Shown piece by piece: positions 1 to 8,363 of a DNA stretch of 64,000 nt. Both the position numbers and the translations under genes were made by a program. Positions within the stretch are counted from its first letter, which is position 1; each line of letters opens with the position of its first letter. The DNA is from Bog-756 sp963756515 (GTDB lineage: Bacteria; Actinomycetota; Acidimicrobiia; Acidimicrobiales; RAAP-2), in the NCBI GenBank assembly GCA_963756515.1, contig CAVWNV010000003.1, positions 248,001 to 312,000 of the forward strand. Reading direction: 5' to 3'. The notes below the pieces were generated by a model. The model was not told the origin of the DNA, ran no database searches, and worked only from the letters and a program-made list of their open reading frames with translations.

Positions 1-389
1 CGCTCCTCGACCAGGCTGGCCAGGGTGGGGAACATGAGTGCCCGGTCGATCCCCTGCTCGTCCATCAGCTCGAGACGGGCCGCCGGGTGGCGGAACGCCG
101 GGATGGCCTTCATGGGCGCTCCGAAGATCTCCCGCCGGCTCTTGCCGTCGGGATTGCCGAACCTGAAGTAGTCCTCCTGGGCCCCGGGCCGGGCCACCAC
201 GTCGAAGGTCGGATTGGGGATGTAGTCGCTGATGCGACCCCGGATGACGATCTTGGTCCGGCCGCGCACGTCGACATAGTCGACGGCTCCCCGGTAGCGG
301 TCGGGCAGGTACTTGGTCAGCGCCTCCCGTGTCTCGTACAGATGGTTGTCCGCATCGAACAGCGGAATGCTCAGCGCTCGCTTCGCCAT
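1..389 (-). CDS. Amidohydrolase-2 family metal-dependent hydrolase, N-terminal part (cut by window edge)
   Basis: The first 129 residues of an amidohydrolase-2 (TIM-barrel) protein are visible; the rest lies left of the window. It begins at an ATG (387-389) and carries DADNHLYE near residue 12, whose Asp-x-His is the usual first metal-ligand motif. It continues with GRTKIVI, IPNPTF and MFPTLASL, all shared with the complete protein at 50793-51983, and by eye about half the residues match, so the two are paralogues. The gene is divergent from the P450 at 746; the paralogue also lies beside a P450 (49482). Members of this superfamily hydrolyse or decarboxylate a wide range of substrates, so the reaction here is unknown. 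The family call is firm. Confidence 0.85.
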   Translation of the reverse strand, partial: MAKRALSIPLFDADNHLYETREALTKYLPDRYRGAVDYVDVRGRTKIVIRGRISDYIPNPTFDVVARPGAQEDYFRFGNPDGKSRREIFGAPMKAIPAFRHPAARLELMDEQGIDRALMFPTLASLVEE

Positions 390-745
390 GGCTCCACGTC
401 CCTCTTCGTCCTCACATGAGAATGGTCCTATGTAGTACGGAGAGTATCGTTTTTCATAGGGCTGCGCCACCACCGGCTCTCTGACCGACCTGGGTAGCCC
501 AGCCCCGGACGGACCCGGTTTACGCAGGTCAACGCCGGATACTTCCTGCTCCGTCGACCCCCCGGGACCCAACCGGCCCCGGCACCACCGAGCCGGTTGA
601 GAACGACCCTCTTTTTTATGTGCCATGCTGGTTTTGTCGGCTGACCGGCACCGGCACGTCAGCGAGTGAGGGTGCAGCTCCGAGCCCGACGGGCCGGGGG
701 CGCCGGCGCCCCCGGCGACCACCATGGACAGCGATGGGGACCGAG
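390..745. other. Divergent intergenic region between amidohydrolase and P450
   Basis: No coding gene is supported in these 356 bases, although the P450 frame stays open upstream to 620. The region must hold the divergent promoters. It contains an inverted repeat CCTATG (427-432) / CATAGG (455-460) that encloses an AT-rich TATCGT (445-450), and a second inverted repeat at 571-598 followed by a T run. Either could be an operator; neither is proven. Confidence 0.5.
571..617 (+). terminator. Terminator-like or operator-like inverted repeat
   Basis: AACCGGC (571-577) and GCCGGTT (592-598) are perfect complements around a 14-base loop, and six T residues follow at 612-617. The gap of 13 bases between stem and T run is longer than in a standard intrinsic terminator, so attenuation or protein binding is as likely as termination. 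It lies upstream of the P450 at 746. Confidence 0.3.
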
Positions 746-1951
746 ATGACCACGATGGAATCCGACATCTACTACGACCCGTACGACTTCGAGATCGACA
801 CCGATCCGTACCCGGTCTGGAGACGGCTGCGGGACGAGCAGCCCGCCTACTACAACGAGCGCTACGACTTCTTCGCCTTGAGCCGCTTCGACGACATCGA
901 CGCCTGCTCGAAGGACTGGGAGACCTACATCTCCAGCAAGGGCACCCTGCTGGAGATCATCAAGGCCGACATCGTGCTGCCCCCCGGCTCGATCATCTTC
1001 GAGGACCCCCCCACGCACAACATCCACCGCCGGCTGCTGTCCCGGGTGTTCACCCCCCGCAACATCAACGACCTCGAGCCCAAGATCCGAGGTTTCTGTG
1101 CCCGCAGCCTCGACCCGCTGGTCGAGGAGGGACGGTTCGACTTCGTCCAGGACCTCGGCGCCCAGATGCCCATGCGCACCATCGGCATGCTGCTGGGCAT
1201 CCCCGAAGCCGACCAGGAGGCCATCCGCGATCGGATCGACGAGGGACTCCGTCTGACCGAGGGGGACATGCCCGACTTCGACAAGGCCTTCAACGAGGGC
1301 ATGAGCACCGCCGAGGGGTTCGCCGACTACATCGACTGGCGGGCTTCCCATCCGTCCGACGACCTGATGACCGAGTTGTTGCAGGCGGAGTTCGAGGACG
1401 AGGACGGCGTCGTGCGCCGCCTGACCCGTGACGAGGTACTGGGCTACGTCAACCTCATCGCCGCGGCCGGCAACGAGACCACCGCCCGCCTCATCGGCTG
1501 GACGGGCAAGGTGCTGGCCGAACACCCCGATCAACGGCGCCAGCTGGTGGAGGACCGCAGCCTGGTGCCCAACGCCATAGAGGAGCTGCTCCGCTACGAG
1601 TCGCCCTCACCGGTCCAGGCCCGCTACGTGACCAAGGACGTCGAGCACCACGGCGTGGCCATCCCGGCCGGAAGTGCCGTCCTACTGCTGACGGCATCGG
1701 GCAACCGGGACGGGCGCCACTTCAGCGAGGCCGACCGGTTCGACATCCACCGCACCATCGATCACCACCTGGCCTTCGGCTACGGCATCCACTTCTGCCT
1801 CGGCTCGGCCCTGGCCCGACTGGAGGGGCGCATCGCTCTGGACGAGGTGCTGCAGCGCTTCCCGACCTGGGAGGTCGACTGGGACCACGCCGTCCAGACC
1901 CGGACGTCGACGGTCCGCGGCTGGGACCGGCTTCCCGTCGTAACCTCCTGA
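746..1951 (+). CDS. Cytochrome P450 (class I bacterial type)
   Basis: A 401-residue soluble P450 that would hydroxylate a small hydrophobic substrate using electrons from a ferredoxin. The I-helix oxygen-activation motif AGNETT lies near residue 240, the ExxR motif (EELLR) near 278, and the heme loop FGYGIHFCLG has its thiolate Cys at 351. The start at 746 is preferred because GGGGA lies five bases upstream and because the close paralogue at 45850 begins at the same point; an in-frame ATG at 734 is possible. The opening YYDPYD...IDTDPYPV and much of the body match that paralogue. An SDR follows after 46 bases, suggesting hydroxylation followed by alcohol oxidation. The subfamily and substrate cannot be told. 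Confidence 0.9.
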   Translation: MTTMESDIYYDPYDFEIDTDPYPVWRRLRDEQPAYYNERYDFFALSRFDDIDACSKDWETYISSKGTLLEIIKADIVLPPGSIIFEDPPTHNIHRRLLSRVFTPRNINDLEPKIRGFCARSLDPLVEEGRFDFVQDLGAQMPMRTIGMLLGIPEADQEAIRDRIDEGLRLTEGDMPDFDKAFNEGMSTAEGFADYIDWRASHPSDDLMTELLQAEFEDEDGVVRRLTRDEVLGYVNLIAAAGNETTARLIGWTGKVLAEHPDQRRQLVEDRSLVPNAIEELLRYESPSPVQARYVTKDVEHHGVAIPAGSAVLLLTASGNRDGRHFSEADRFDIHRTIDHHLAFGYGIHFCLGSALARLEGRIALDEVLQRFPTWEVDWDHAVQTRTSTVRGWDRLPVVTS

Positions 1952-1997
1952 GTCGATCAACGGGCCCCGAGCCGGTCGGAGAGAGGACGTCCCCGTC

Positions 1998-2744
1998 ATG
2001 AGAACAGTCGTCGTCGGTGCTTCGAGCGGCCTCGGTCGGTCGCTGGCCACGGGCCTCGGACAGCGGGGGGCCAACGTCGCCCTGCTGGCCCGACGCCAGG
2101 ACCGCCTGGTCGAGGCGGCCAAGGAGGCGGGAACGGGCTCGGTGGCCGTGGTCTGCGATGTCACCGACGACCAGTCGTGCACGTCGGCCATCGAGGAGGC
2201 GGCCGGGAAACTGGGCGGGATCGACGCCCTCGTCTATGCCACCGGGGTCGGTCCCCTCGGGCGGCTGGTCGACATCAGCGGTGAGACCTGGCGCCACACC
2301 TTCAACACCAACGTCGTGGGTGCGGCACTCATTACTGCCGCCGCCGTCCCCCATCTCACCAAGACCCGGGGCGTGGCCGCCTACCTCTCCTCGGTCAGTG
2401 CCTCCTTCACCCCGCCATGGCACGGCCTCGGGGCCTACGCCACCAGCAAAGCGGCGCTGGAGACACTGATCGAGGCGTGGCGGAACGAGCACCCGGCCGT
2501 CGGCTTCACCCGGGTCGTCGTGGGCGACTGCGCCGGCGGCGAGGGACCGTCGGGCACCGAGTTCGCCAACGGCTGGGATTGGGACCTGGCCGCCGAGCTC
2601 CATCCCATCTGGCAGGCACGCAACCTGTTGAGCGGTTCGCTCATGGACGTAGACGAACTGGTCCGGGTCGTGGACACCGTGCTGCGCTGTGGGGCCAGTG
2701 CCTATGTGCCGCAGGTGGCCGTCATCCCCCGGCCGCCGGTCTGA
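1998..2744 (+). CDS. Short-chain dehydrogenase/reductase
   Basis: A 248-residue classical-type SDR, a Rossmann-fold NAD(P)-dependent oxidoreductase. The nucleotide-binding motif GASSGLG is at residues 7-13; a variant of the NNAG motif reads YATG; the catalytic Ser lies in LSSVSA and the catalytic YxxxK is in GAYATSKAALE. GAGAGGA lies upstream of the ATG. It follows the P450 by 46 bases on the same strand and probably oxidises the alcohol that enzyme makes (inference). Substrate not identifiable. Confidence 0.85.
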   Translation: MRTVVVGASSGLGRSLATGLGQRGANVALLARRQDRLVEAAKEAGTGSVAVVCDVTDDQSCTSAIEEAAGKLGGIDALVYATGVGPLGRLVDISGETWRHTFNTNVVGAALITAAAVPHLTKTRGVAAYLSSVSASFTPPWHGLGAYATSKAALETLIEAWRNEHPAVGFTRVVVGDCAGGEGPSGTEFANGWDWDLAAELHPIWQARNLLSGSLMDVDELVRVVDTVLRCGASAYVPQVAVIPRPPV

Positions 2745-2775
2745 ACGCGGCGACGGGGGTCCGCCGGCGACGGGG

Positions 2776-3600
2776 CTACCGGAAGAGCAGCATGTTGGCG
2801 ATGGCGGTGGCGCCCGGGAAGGAACCCGTGATCCCCGAGCTCATGTACCCCGCATCGGTGACCATGATGATTCCGGTGACGGCGGAGGCGGCGTCGCTGC
2901 ACAGGAAGACCAGGGGGTAGGCCTGCTCGAGCGGGGTGGCGGCCTCGATGCCCGCCTCGCCGCGGTAGTCGGAGCCGAACCCCAGCCACATGTCCTTGTT
3001 GGCCTGGGCCAGCGGTGTGTCGGTGGGGCCGGGGCAGATGGCGTTGATGCGGATGCCCTGCTTGAGGAGGGGAAAGGCCTGGCCGGCCACGTAGGCGCAC
3101 ATGGCCTGCTTGGTCGACATGTAGTCCGCCTTGCCGTGTGCCTCCACCCACGCCACCGCGCTGTCGAAGTCCGGTGTGGCCAGGTACTCCTGGATTTCGG
3201 GCAGGTTGGCTTCCCAACCGAGGCCGGCGGCGGAGGAGATGAACCCGATGGATGCCCCTCGGCCCAGCATCCCTCCGGCGATCAACGTGTCGATCATGTG
3301 CCGGTGACCGATGAAGTTGATCCGCTCGATGCCGGGCGTCCCGTCGGCCACCCCGGCACAGGACATCAACACGTCGACCGGACCGCCGCACTCGGCGATG
3401 GCGGAGTCGATCGAGGATCGATCGGCCAGGTCGACATGGATGGCCTTGGCACCGGCCAGTGTGACCTCGGCGAAGTCCATGACCACCACCTCGGCCCCGG
3501 CGTCCTGGACCAGGCGGGCGGCGGCGGCACCCATGCCGGTGGCACCGCCGACCACGAGGACCCGCTTCCCGTCGTAGCGGAATGCGTCAAAGAGCGTCAT
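2776..3600 (-). CDS. Short-chain dehydrogenase/reductase
   Basis: A 274-residue SDR. It shows VVGGATGMGAAAA as the cofactor loop, an ISSAAG segment with the catalytic Ser and YMSTK as the catalytic YxxxK, and ends with the C-terminal substrate lid typical of the hydroxysteroid or secondary-alcohol dehydrogenase branch. A GGAG sequence lies nine bases before the ATG at 3600. It follows the CoA-transferase gene by 33 bases on the same strand, so the two are probably co-transcribed. It converges with the SDR ending at 2744. Confidence 0.85.
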   Translation of the reverse strand: MTLFDAFRYDGKRVLVVGGATGMGAAAARLVQDAGAEVVVMDFAEVTLAGAKAIHVDLADRSSIDSAIAECGGPVDVLMSCAGVADGTPGIERINFIGHRHMIDTLIAGGMLGRGASIGFISSAAGLGWEANLPEIQEYLATPDFDSAVAWVEAHGKADYMSTKQAMCAYVAGQAFPLLKQGIRINAICPGPTDTPLAQANKDMWLGFGSDYRGEAGIEAATPLEQAYPLVFLCSDAASAVTGIIMVTDAGYMSSGITGSFPGATAIANMLLFR

Positions 3601-3633
3601 TGTCTGCTTCTCCTGTCTAGGGGTTGCCCACGA

Positions 3634-4851
3634 TCACGCGACGACACCGCGGATCTTGAGGTCGATGATGGCATCTTCGTCGAATCCGATGTCGGCCAGG
3701 ATGGCGTCCCCGTGCTCGTTGAACTCGGGGGCCCGGGTCGGGACGGCCGGCTGCTCGTCGAACTGGACGGGCGCCGCCACCAGACGGAAGGACGTGCCGG
3801 CGGCGGTCTCGCACCCCTGGATGTACCCGTTGGCGACGGTCTGCGGGTCGGCGGCGGCCTCCAGCGTGTCCTGCACCACGGCCCACTGCCCGCTGAAGTC
3901 GGCCAGCTGCCGGCGCCACTCCTCCAGCGTGGCCGACGCGAACACGTCGGTGAGGATCCCGACGGCGACCTCGCTGTTGGCCATCAGGGACTGGTAGTCG
4001 GCGAACTGGGGATCGACGGACAGCTCCGGACGGCCGATGACCTCGCACAGGGGTGCCCAGTACTTGGCGGGCTGGAGGCACGTGAAGGCCAGGGTCCGGC
4101 CGTCCTTCGTCTCGTAGTTCCTCGACAGGGGGTTGGAGCCGACGCGGTTGGCCGGAGGCGGAGTCCACGGTGTGTCCAGCACCAGCGAGAGGGCCACGGC
4201 CTGGCCCATGGCCCACATGCCCACGCCCAGCAGGGAGACGTCGACCACGGTGGGCTCACCGGTCCGCTCGCGGTGGAAGAGGGCGCCCATGATGCCGCCG
4301 GCGATGGTCATGGCTCCGATCGAATCCCCGAAACCCGGGGCCGGCGGCACCGGCACGAGGTCGTACTCCGGGCGCTGGGCTCCCACCGCGATGCCGGAGC
4401 GGGCCCAGAAGGCCAGGGAGTCGTACGAACCCTTGTCGGCGTCCGGACCGCGCTCGCCCTGACCCGTGCCGCGCACGTAGATGATGTCGGCATTGTGGGC
4501 CCGGACCTCGTCGACACCGATCTTCAGCTTCTGGCGCACCCTGGGCAGCTTGTTGGTGAGGAACACGTCCGACGTCGATGCCAGCTGGTAGAGGATCTCG
4601 AGTCCGTCGGTCGAGGTCAGGTCGAGCCCCAGGCTCTTCTTGCCCCGATTGGAGTGCTCCAGCAGGGCGTGCACGTCACTGGGCACGATGGCCAGACCCG
4701 ACGAGACCAGGCCGCGCATGGCGTCGCCACGCTCCACGTGCTCGATCTTGATGACCTCCGCGCCCCAGTCGGACAGCAGCGCCGAGGCGGCGGGGACGAA
4801 GGTGTGCTCGGCCACCTCGAGGATCCGGACACCTTGCAGCACTGACGTCAC
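3634..4851 (-). CDS. CaiB/BaiF (class III) CoA-transferase
   Basis: A 405-residue family III acyl-CoA transferase, which moves CoA between carboxylic acids through an aspartyl intermediate. The N-terminus reads GVRILEVAEH...LLSDWGAEVIKIE, the classic family opening. The nucleophilic Asp is expected in the segment DKGSYDSLAFWARSG, and ERTGEPTVVDVSLL is the usual mid-domain signature. The frame is open further upstream, but the GTG at 4851 has GGAGG seven bases before it and starts exactly at the family N-terminus. It leads an SDR and lies downstream of an enoyl-CoA hydratase, so it probably activates an organic acid for beta-oxidation-like breakdown. The donor and acceptor are unknown. Confidence 0.88.
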   Translation of the reverse strand: MTSVLQGVRILEVAEHTFVPAASALLSDWGAEVIKIEHVERGDAMRGLVSSGLAIVPSDVHALLEHSNRGKKSLGLDLTSTDGLEILYQLASTSDVFLTNKLPRVRQKLKIGVDEVRAHNADIIYVRGTGQGERGPDADKGSYDSLAFWARSGIAVGAQRPEYDLVPVPPAPGFGDSIGAMTIAGGIMGALFHRERTGEPTVVDVSLLGVGMWAMGQAVALSLVLDTPWTPPPANRVGSNPLSRNYETKDGRTLAFTCLQPAKYWAPLCEVIGRPELSVDPQFADYQSLMANSEVAVGILTDVFASATLEEWRRQLADFSGQWAVVQDTLEAAADPQTVANGYIQGCETAAGTSFRLVAAPVQFDEQPAVPTRAPEFNEHGDAILADIGFDEDAIIDLKIRGVVA

Positions 4852-5023
4852 TCGCCACCTCCGACGATCTCCGTTCGGTACGGCCCGGTGTGGTCCCGCG
4901 GTCCCCCGAACCGGTGCCGGGTTCGGCGAGGCAGGCGGACAGAGCCGCACCCCCGCGAACCGACAACCGGGACTCTAACTTGAAGAGACTCTCATTCTCA
5001 ACTCGGGGAGGAGCCCGGACCGC

Positions 5024-5803
5024 CTAGCCGGATGACTCCGGGGGCACCCAGTTCGGCGGTCGTTTCTCCATGAAGGCCCGCATCCCCTCCCGAGGCTCGT
5101 CCGAGTGGTCGAGGGCCCAGAACATCGTCTGATAGTCGATGTCGCCGTAGCGCTCGTTGAGCATGCGCTTGACATGGACACGGGCGTCGGGGGCGGTCTG
5201 GAGGACCTGATGGGCCGCCTCCTCGGCGGCCTCAAGGAGTCGATCGTGAGCCACCACCCGGGAGATCAGCCCGAGACGCTGGGCCTCGGCCGCGTCGAAT
5301 CGTCGGGCCGATAGCAGGAGATCCCGTGCCGCCGCCATGCCGACGTGGGCGGGCAGGGCGGCGGCGTAGGTGGCGTCGGGGATGCCCCGGAGCAGCTCGG
5401 GCACGCGGAACGTGGCCCGGTCGCTGACCACGGCGATGTCGGCCATCATGGCGATGAGGAGACCACCGGCCTGACAGATCCCGTTGACAGCGGCGATCAC
5501 GGGCGCCCGGCTGTCCCGAATGGCCAGGAACGGGAGGATGTCCTGTCCCACGACGTCCGGCACCGTCTCCCCGGGTTCGGAGCGCCCCCCGAGGTCCCCC
5601 CCGGGAGCGAACACGTCGCCGACCCCGGTGATGATCAGGGCGGCGAGATCGGGGTCGCCGTTGACGAGGTGCACCGCCCGCTTCACCCCGTAGTACATGG
5701 CGGGCGTGAGGGCGTTCCTGGCCCGGGGCCGATCGATCACGCACCAGGCGATCGGTCCCACCCGCTCCAGGCGCAGCATCGGCGTGCCGAGGTCGTCCTC
5801 CAT
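5024..5803 (-). CDS. Enoyl-CoA hydratase/isomerase (crotonase family)
   Basis: A 259-residue crotonase-fold protein, usually hexameric and cytoplasmic. It has RPRARNALTP near residue 28, the oxyanion-hole segment FAPGGDLGG, and AAVNGICQAGGLLIAM with the second oxyanion glycine. Members hydrate 2-enoyl-CoA, isomerise double bonds or cleave rings. The Glu pair that defines true hydratases is not obvious, so isomerase or another crotonase activity is possible. GGAGG lies just upstream of the ATG. The CoA-transferase gene follows after 172 bases on the same strand. Confidence 0.85.
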   Translation of the reverse strand: MEDDLGTPMLRLERVGPIAWCVIDRPRARNALTPAMYYGVKRAVHLVNGDPDLAALIITGVGDVFAPGGDLGGRSEPGETVPDVVGQDILPFLAIRDSRAPVIAAVNGICQAGGLLIAMMADIAVVSDRATFRVPELLRGIPDATYAAALPAHVGMAAARDLLLSARRFDAAEAQRLGLISRVVAHDRLLEAAEEAAHQVLQTAPDARVHVKRMLNERYGDIDYQTMFWALDHSDEPREGMRAFMEKRPPNWVPPESSG

Positions 5804-5925
5804 CGGTCCTCCCCTCCCGGCGACAGGCCGCTGACGATTGCTACGGTAGTAGGGCTCTTGCCATCAGACAATGAAGTATCGCTGATGGGACAGTCTCACT
5901 ATCACGATTGGTGAAGGAGCACTCG

Positions 5926-7179
5926 ATGGCCCGACCCCACACTCCGGAACATACCCACCTGCGCAGCGCCCACATGGTCGACGTCGTGAGCGGGGAGCTG
6001 GTGTCGCCGGGCAACCTGCTCATCGGCGGTGACCACATCGTGGAGGTCGCTCCGACCTCGGTGCCCGATGACGCGCTCGAGATCGATCTGGGTGACCTGA
6101 CCCTCGTCCCCGGTCTGATGGACATGGAAGTCAACCTCCTGCTCGGCGGGCCCGACCACCGCAGCCCGCTCAACGCCGTTCAGGACGATCCGGCCCTCCG
6201 CACGCTCCGGTCCGTGGCCAACGCCAGGCGCACCCTGCAGGCCGGGTTCACCACCGTGCGCAATCTCGGTCTGTTCATCCAGACCGGCGGCCTGCTGTTG
6301 GACGTGGCCCTCATGAAAGCCATCGACTTCGGGTGGTTCGAAGGCCCGCGTGTGGTCCCCGCCGGCCATGCCATCACACCGACGGGAGGGCATCTCGATC
6401 CGACCATGTTCCAGGCCCTCGCCCCCCACGTCATGCCGCTCACGGTCGAGGAGGGCATCGCCAACGGTGTGAGCGAGGTGAGGAAGGCCGTCCGCTACCA
6501 GATCAAGTACGGCGCCAAACTCATCAAGGTCTGTGCGTCGGGCGGCGTCATGTCCCACACCGGGCCGGCCGGCGCCCAGCAGTACTCGGACGAGGAGCTG
6601 CGGGCCATCGTCGACGAGGCGCACCGCGCCGGACTGCGGGTGGCCGCCCATGCCCACGGCGATGACGGCATACGAGCCGCCCTCGAGGCCGGCATCGACT
6701 GCATCGAACACGGGTCGCTCATGACCGACGAGACCCTGGACCTCCTGGTCGGGCTGGGCCGGTTTCTGGTGCCGACCACCTATCTGGCCGACGGGATGGA
6801 TGTCTCGCATGCGCCTCCGGAACTCCAGGCCAAGGCGGCCGAGGTGTTCCCCCGGGCCAAGGAGACCATCCGGAAGGCCATCGCACGGGGGGCTCGCATC
6901 GCCTGCGGGACGGATGCTCCGGCCATCCCCCACGGGAAGAACGCCAAGGAGCTGGTGGCCCTGGTCGACCGGGGCATGACTCCCGCTGAGGCCATCCGGG
7001 CCGCCACCACCGTCGCGGCCGAGCTCATCGACGTCGACGACCGGGGCCGTCTCGAAGCCGGCCTGCTGGCCGACATCATCGGCGTTCCCGGTGATCCCCT
7101 TTCCACCATCGGTGTCACCGAGCACGTCCGGTTCGTGATGAAGGGCGGTCGGGTCTACCGCCACGACGTCGACGCCTGA
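5926..7179 (+). CDS. Amidohydrolase superfamily protein with altered HxH site
   Basis: A 417-residue amidohydrolase of the imidazolonepropionase/prolidase-like branch: a short beta-sandwich, then a TIM barrel. The carbamylated-Lys strand (GAKLIKVCASGGV), the two barrel His (AAHAHGDD and CIEHGS) and the catalytic Asp (CGTDAP) are present. The first strand, normally PGLIDxHxH, reads VPGLMDMEVNLLLGG, so both His are replaced, by Glu68 and Asn70. The start is ATG 5926 with AAGGAG six bases upstream; a TTG at 5908 is less likely. It is divergent from the enoyl-CoA hydratase. It could be a mononuclear-metal hydrolase or a family-specific variant; the substrate is unknown. Confidence 0.82.
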   Translation: MARPHTPEHTHLRSAHMVDVVSGELVSPGNLLIGGDHIVEVAPTSVPDDALEIDLGDLTLVPGLMDMEVNLLLGGPDHRSPLNAVQDDPALRTLRSVANARRTLQAGFTTVRNLGLFIQTGGLLLDVALMKAIDFGWFEGPRVVPAGHAITPTGGHLDPTMFQALAPHVMPLTVEEGIANGVSEVRKAVRYQIKYGAKLIKVCASGGVMSHTGPAGAQQYSDEELRAIVDEAHRAGLRVAAHAHGDDGIRAALEAGIDCIEHGSLMTDETLDLLVGLGRFLVPTTYLADGMDVSHAPPELQAKAAEVFPRAKETIRKAIARGARIACGTDAPAIPHGKNAKELVALVDRGMTPAEAIRAATTVAAELIDVDDRGRLEAGLLADIIGVPGDPLSTIGVTEHVRFVMKGGRVYRHDVDA

Positions 7180-7206
7180 CGCACCTCCACCGGTCCCCCG
7201 TTCCGG

Positions 7207-7920
7207 TCAGGACGCCGGGCCGGTCCCTATTCCGTGCAGGATGAGGTTCCAGAGGTCCTCGGCCGAATCGCCGTCAGGATGGCGGAGCGACAGACCTCCG
7301 ATGGTCGAGGAGAAGGTGTTGAACATGATCACCTCGAGGACGATGCCGACGATGGGCCCGTGACGGAGGCCGGGGCGGACCGAGCCGGCGTCGGCGGCAT
7401 CCTGGAGGGTCTCCTCGAACAGGGAGACGAGCGGGGAGAAGACCCGGGCCGCCTCCTTCGGATGCTCGGTCAGGAGCTGCTGGGCGAACTCGGCCATGCC
7501 CAGGGGTCCCTGGCGCTTGGCGCCGCGGTCGGTCGGCTCGGAGGGTCGGCACATCCGGTAGTACTCGAGCACGAAGGTGTGCAGGCGCTCGATCGGCTCG
7601 TCCTCGTGGGAGATGACCTCCCGGACCTGATCGGTGGCCTTGCGGACCGACTCCTCGATGAGGGCCAGGAGCAGTTCGTGCTTTCCCCCGAAGTACTGGT
7701 AGAAGCTGTGCAGAGACTGGCCGGACCGCTCCACCACCTCTTGGACGGTGAAATCCCTGCCCGGCCGGGACGTGAGCAGTTCGAAGGCGGCATCGAGGAA
7801 CCGTTGGACCCGGCTTTCGGCGCGTAGGCGGGCGGAGTCCAGGGACCGGGCCACAGCCTGGTCGCGACGGCTGAGCCCGGCTGGCTCGAGCGATTCGGCG
7901 GCCACTTCGTCGTTCGTCAC
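7207..7920 (-). CDS. TetR/AcrR-family transcriptional regulator
   Basis: A 237-residue regulator. A long polar N-terminal arm precedes the TetR DNA-binding domain: helix 1 around RVQRFLDAAFELL, then FTVQEVVERSGQSLHSFYQYFGGKHELL, the turn-helix and helix-4 signature. The C-terminal ligand and dimer domain is divergent, as is usual. It lies downstream of the Rieske/CoA-ligase group on the same strand and converges with the amidohydrolase ending at 7179. It most likely represses one of these two units in response to a substrate or CoA ester (inference). Confidence 0.88.
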   Translation of the reverse strand: MTNDEVAAESLEPAGLSRRDQAVARSLDSARLRAESRVQRFLDAAFELLTSRPGRDFTVQEVVERSGQSLHSFYQYFGGKHELLLALIEESVRKATDQVREVISHEDEPIERLHTFVLEYYRMCRPSEPTDRGAKRQGPLGMAEFAQQLLTEHPKEAARVFSPLVSLFEETLQDAADAGSVRPGLRHGPIVGIVLEVIMFNTFSSTIGGLSLRHPDGDSAEDLWNLILHGIGTGPAS

Positions 7921-8004
7921 TGGGGTGAGCGTACCCGAGCGAGCCTCTCGTGCCCATGATCACGAGCCCCGCACACGGGCCGGGCCACGGCCGGGTCACT
8001 ACAG

Positions 8005-8331
8005 CTAGACGGCCGGCTCCACCAGCATGTCGAACCGGGCCGCACCACTGTCCGGGACCCGGGGTTGGCGCCACACCTCCACCGGGAACGAGGCGTTCAC
8101 CAGCGAGTAGCACAACCACAGCAGGGCCGTGGCTTCGTCGGGGAGAGCGTTGATGTCGAGCTGGTCGAGGTAGGCCATGGCCTCCTCGAGCCGGGGGAAC
8201 GCGGCGTCGTAGAAGGCCTGCAGCTCGTCCAAGGAACTGGCCAGCCGCTTCTCGTAGCGTTCGGCCTCCGTCTCGAGCGACCAACCGGCGAAGGGCTCGA
8301 GGTCGGCGAAGTCGGCGGGGAGCTGTGTCAT
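8005..8331 (-). CDS. Small conserved-looking protein of unknown function next to Rieske oxygenase
   Basis: A 108-residue acidic protein with no recognised motif. It is rich in Glu, Leu and aromatic residues and looks mostly alpha-helical (ERYEKRLASSLDELQAFYDAAFPRLEEAMAYLDQL). It has no signal peptide or membrane segment. The ATG at 8331 has AAGGA upstream, and the gene begins 32 bases after the Rieske oxygenase stop on the same strand, so it is probably co-translated with it. A role as a partner or small subunit of the oxygenase is a guess from position only. Confidence 0.7.
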   Translation of the reverse strand: MTQLPADFADLEPFAGWSLETEAERYEKRLASSLDELQAFYDAAFPRLEEAMAYLDQLDINALPDEATALLWLCYSLVNASFPVEVWRQPRVPDSGAARFDMLVEPAV

Positions 8332-8363
8332 TGGGTCGTGGTTCCTTGCGTGGGAAGTGCCGG

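Noticed and set aside
2748..2775. Direct repeat CGGCGACGGGG twice, 17 bases apart, between convergent SDR genes
   Set aside because: Eleven-base GC-rich repeats are expected by chance in DNA of this composition, and there is no supporting context.
2689..4845. A 718-residue open frame on the plus strand opposite the SDR and CoA-transferase
   Set aside because: Low-complexity translation without motifs; the opposite strand encodes recognisable proteins with ribosome sites.
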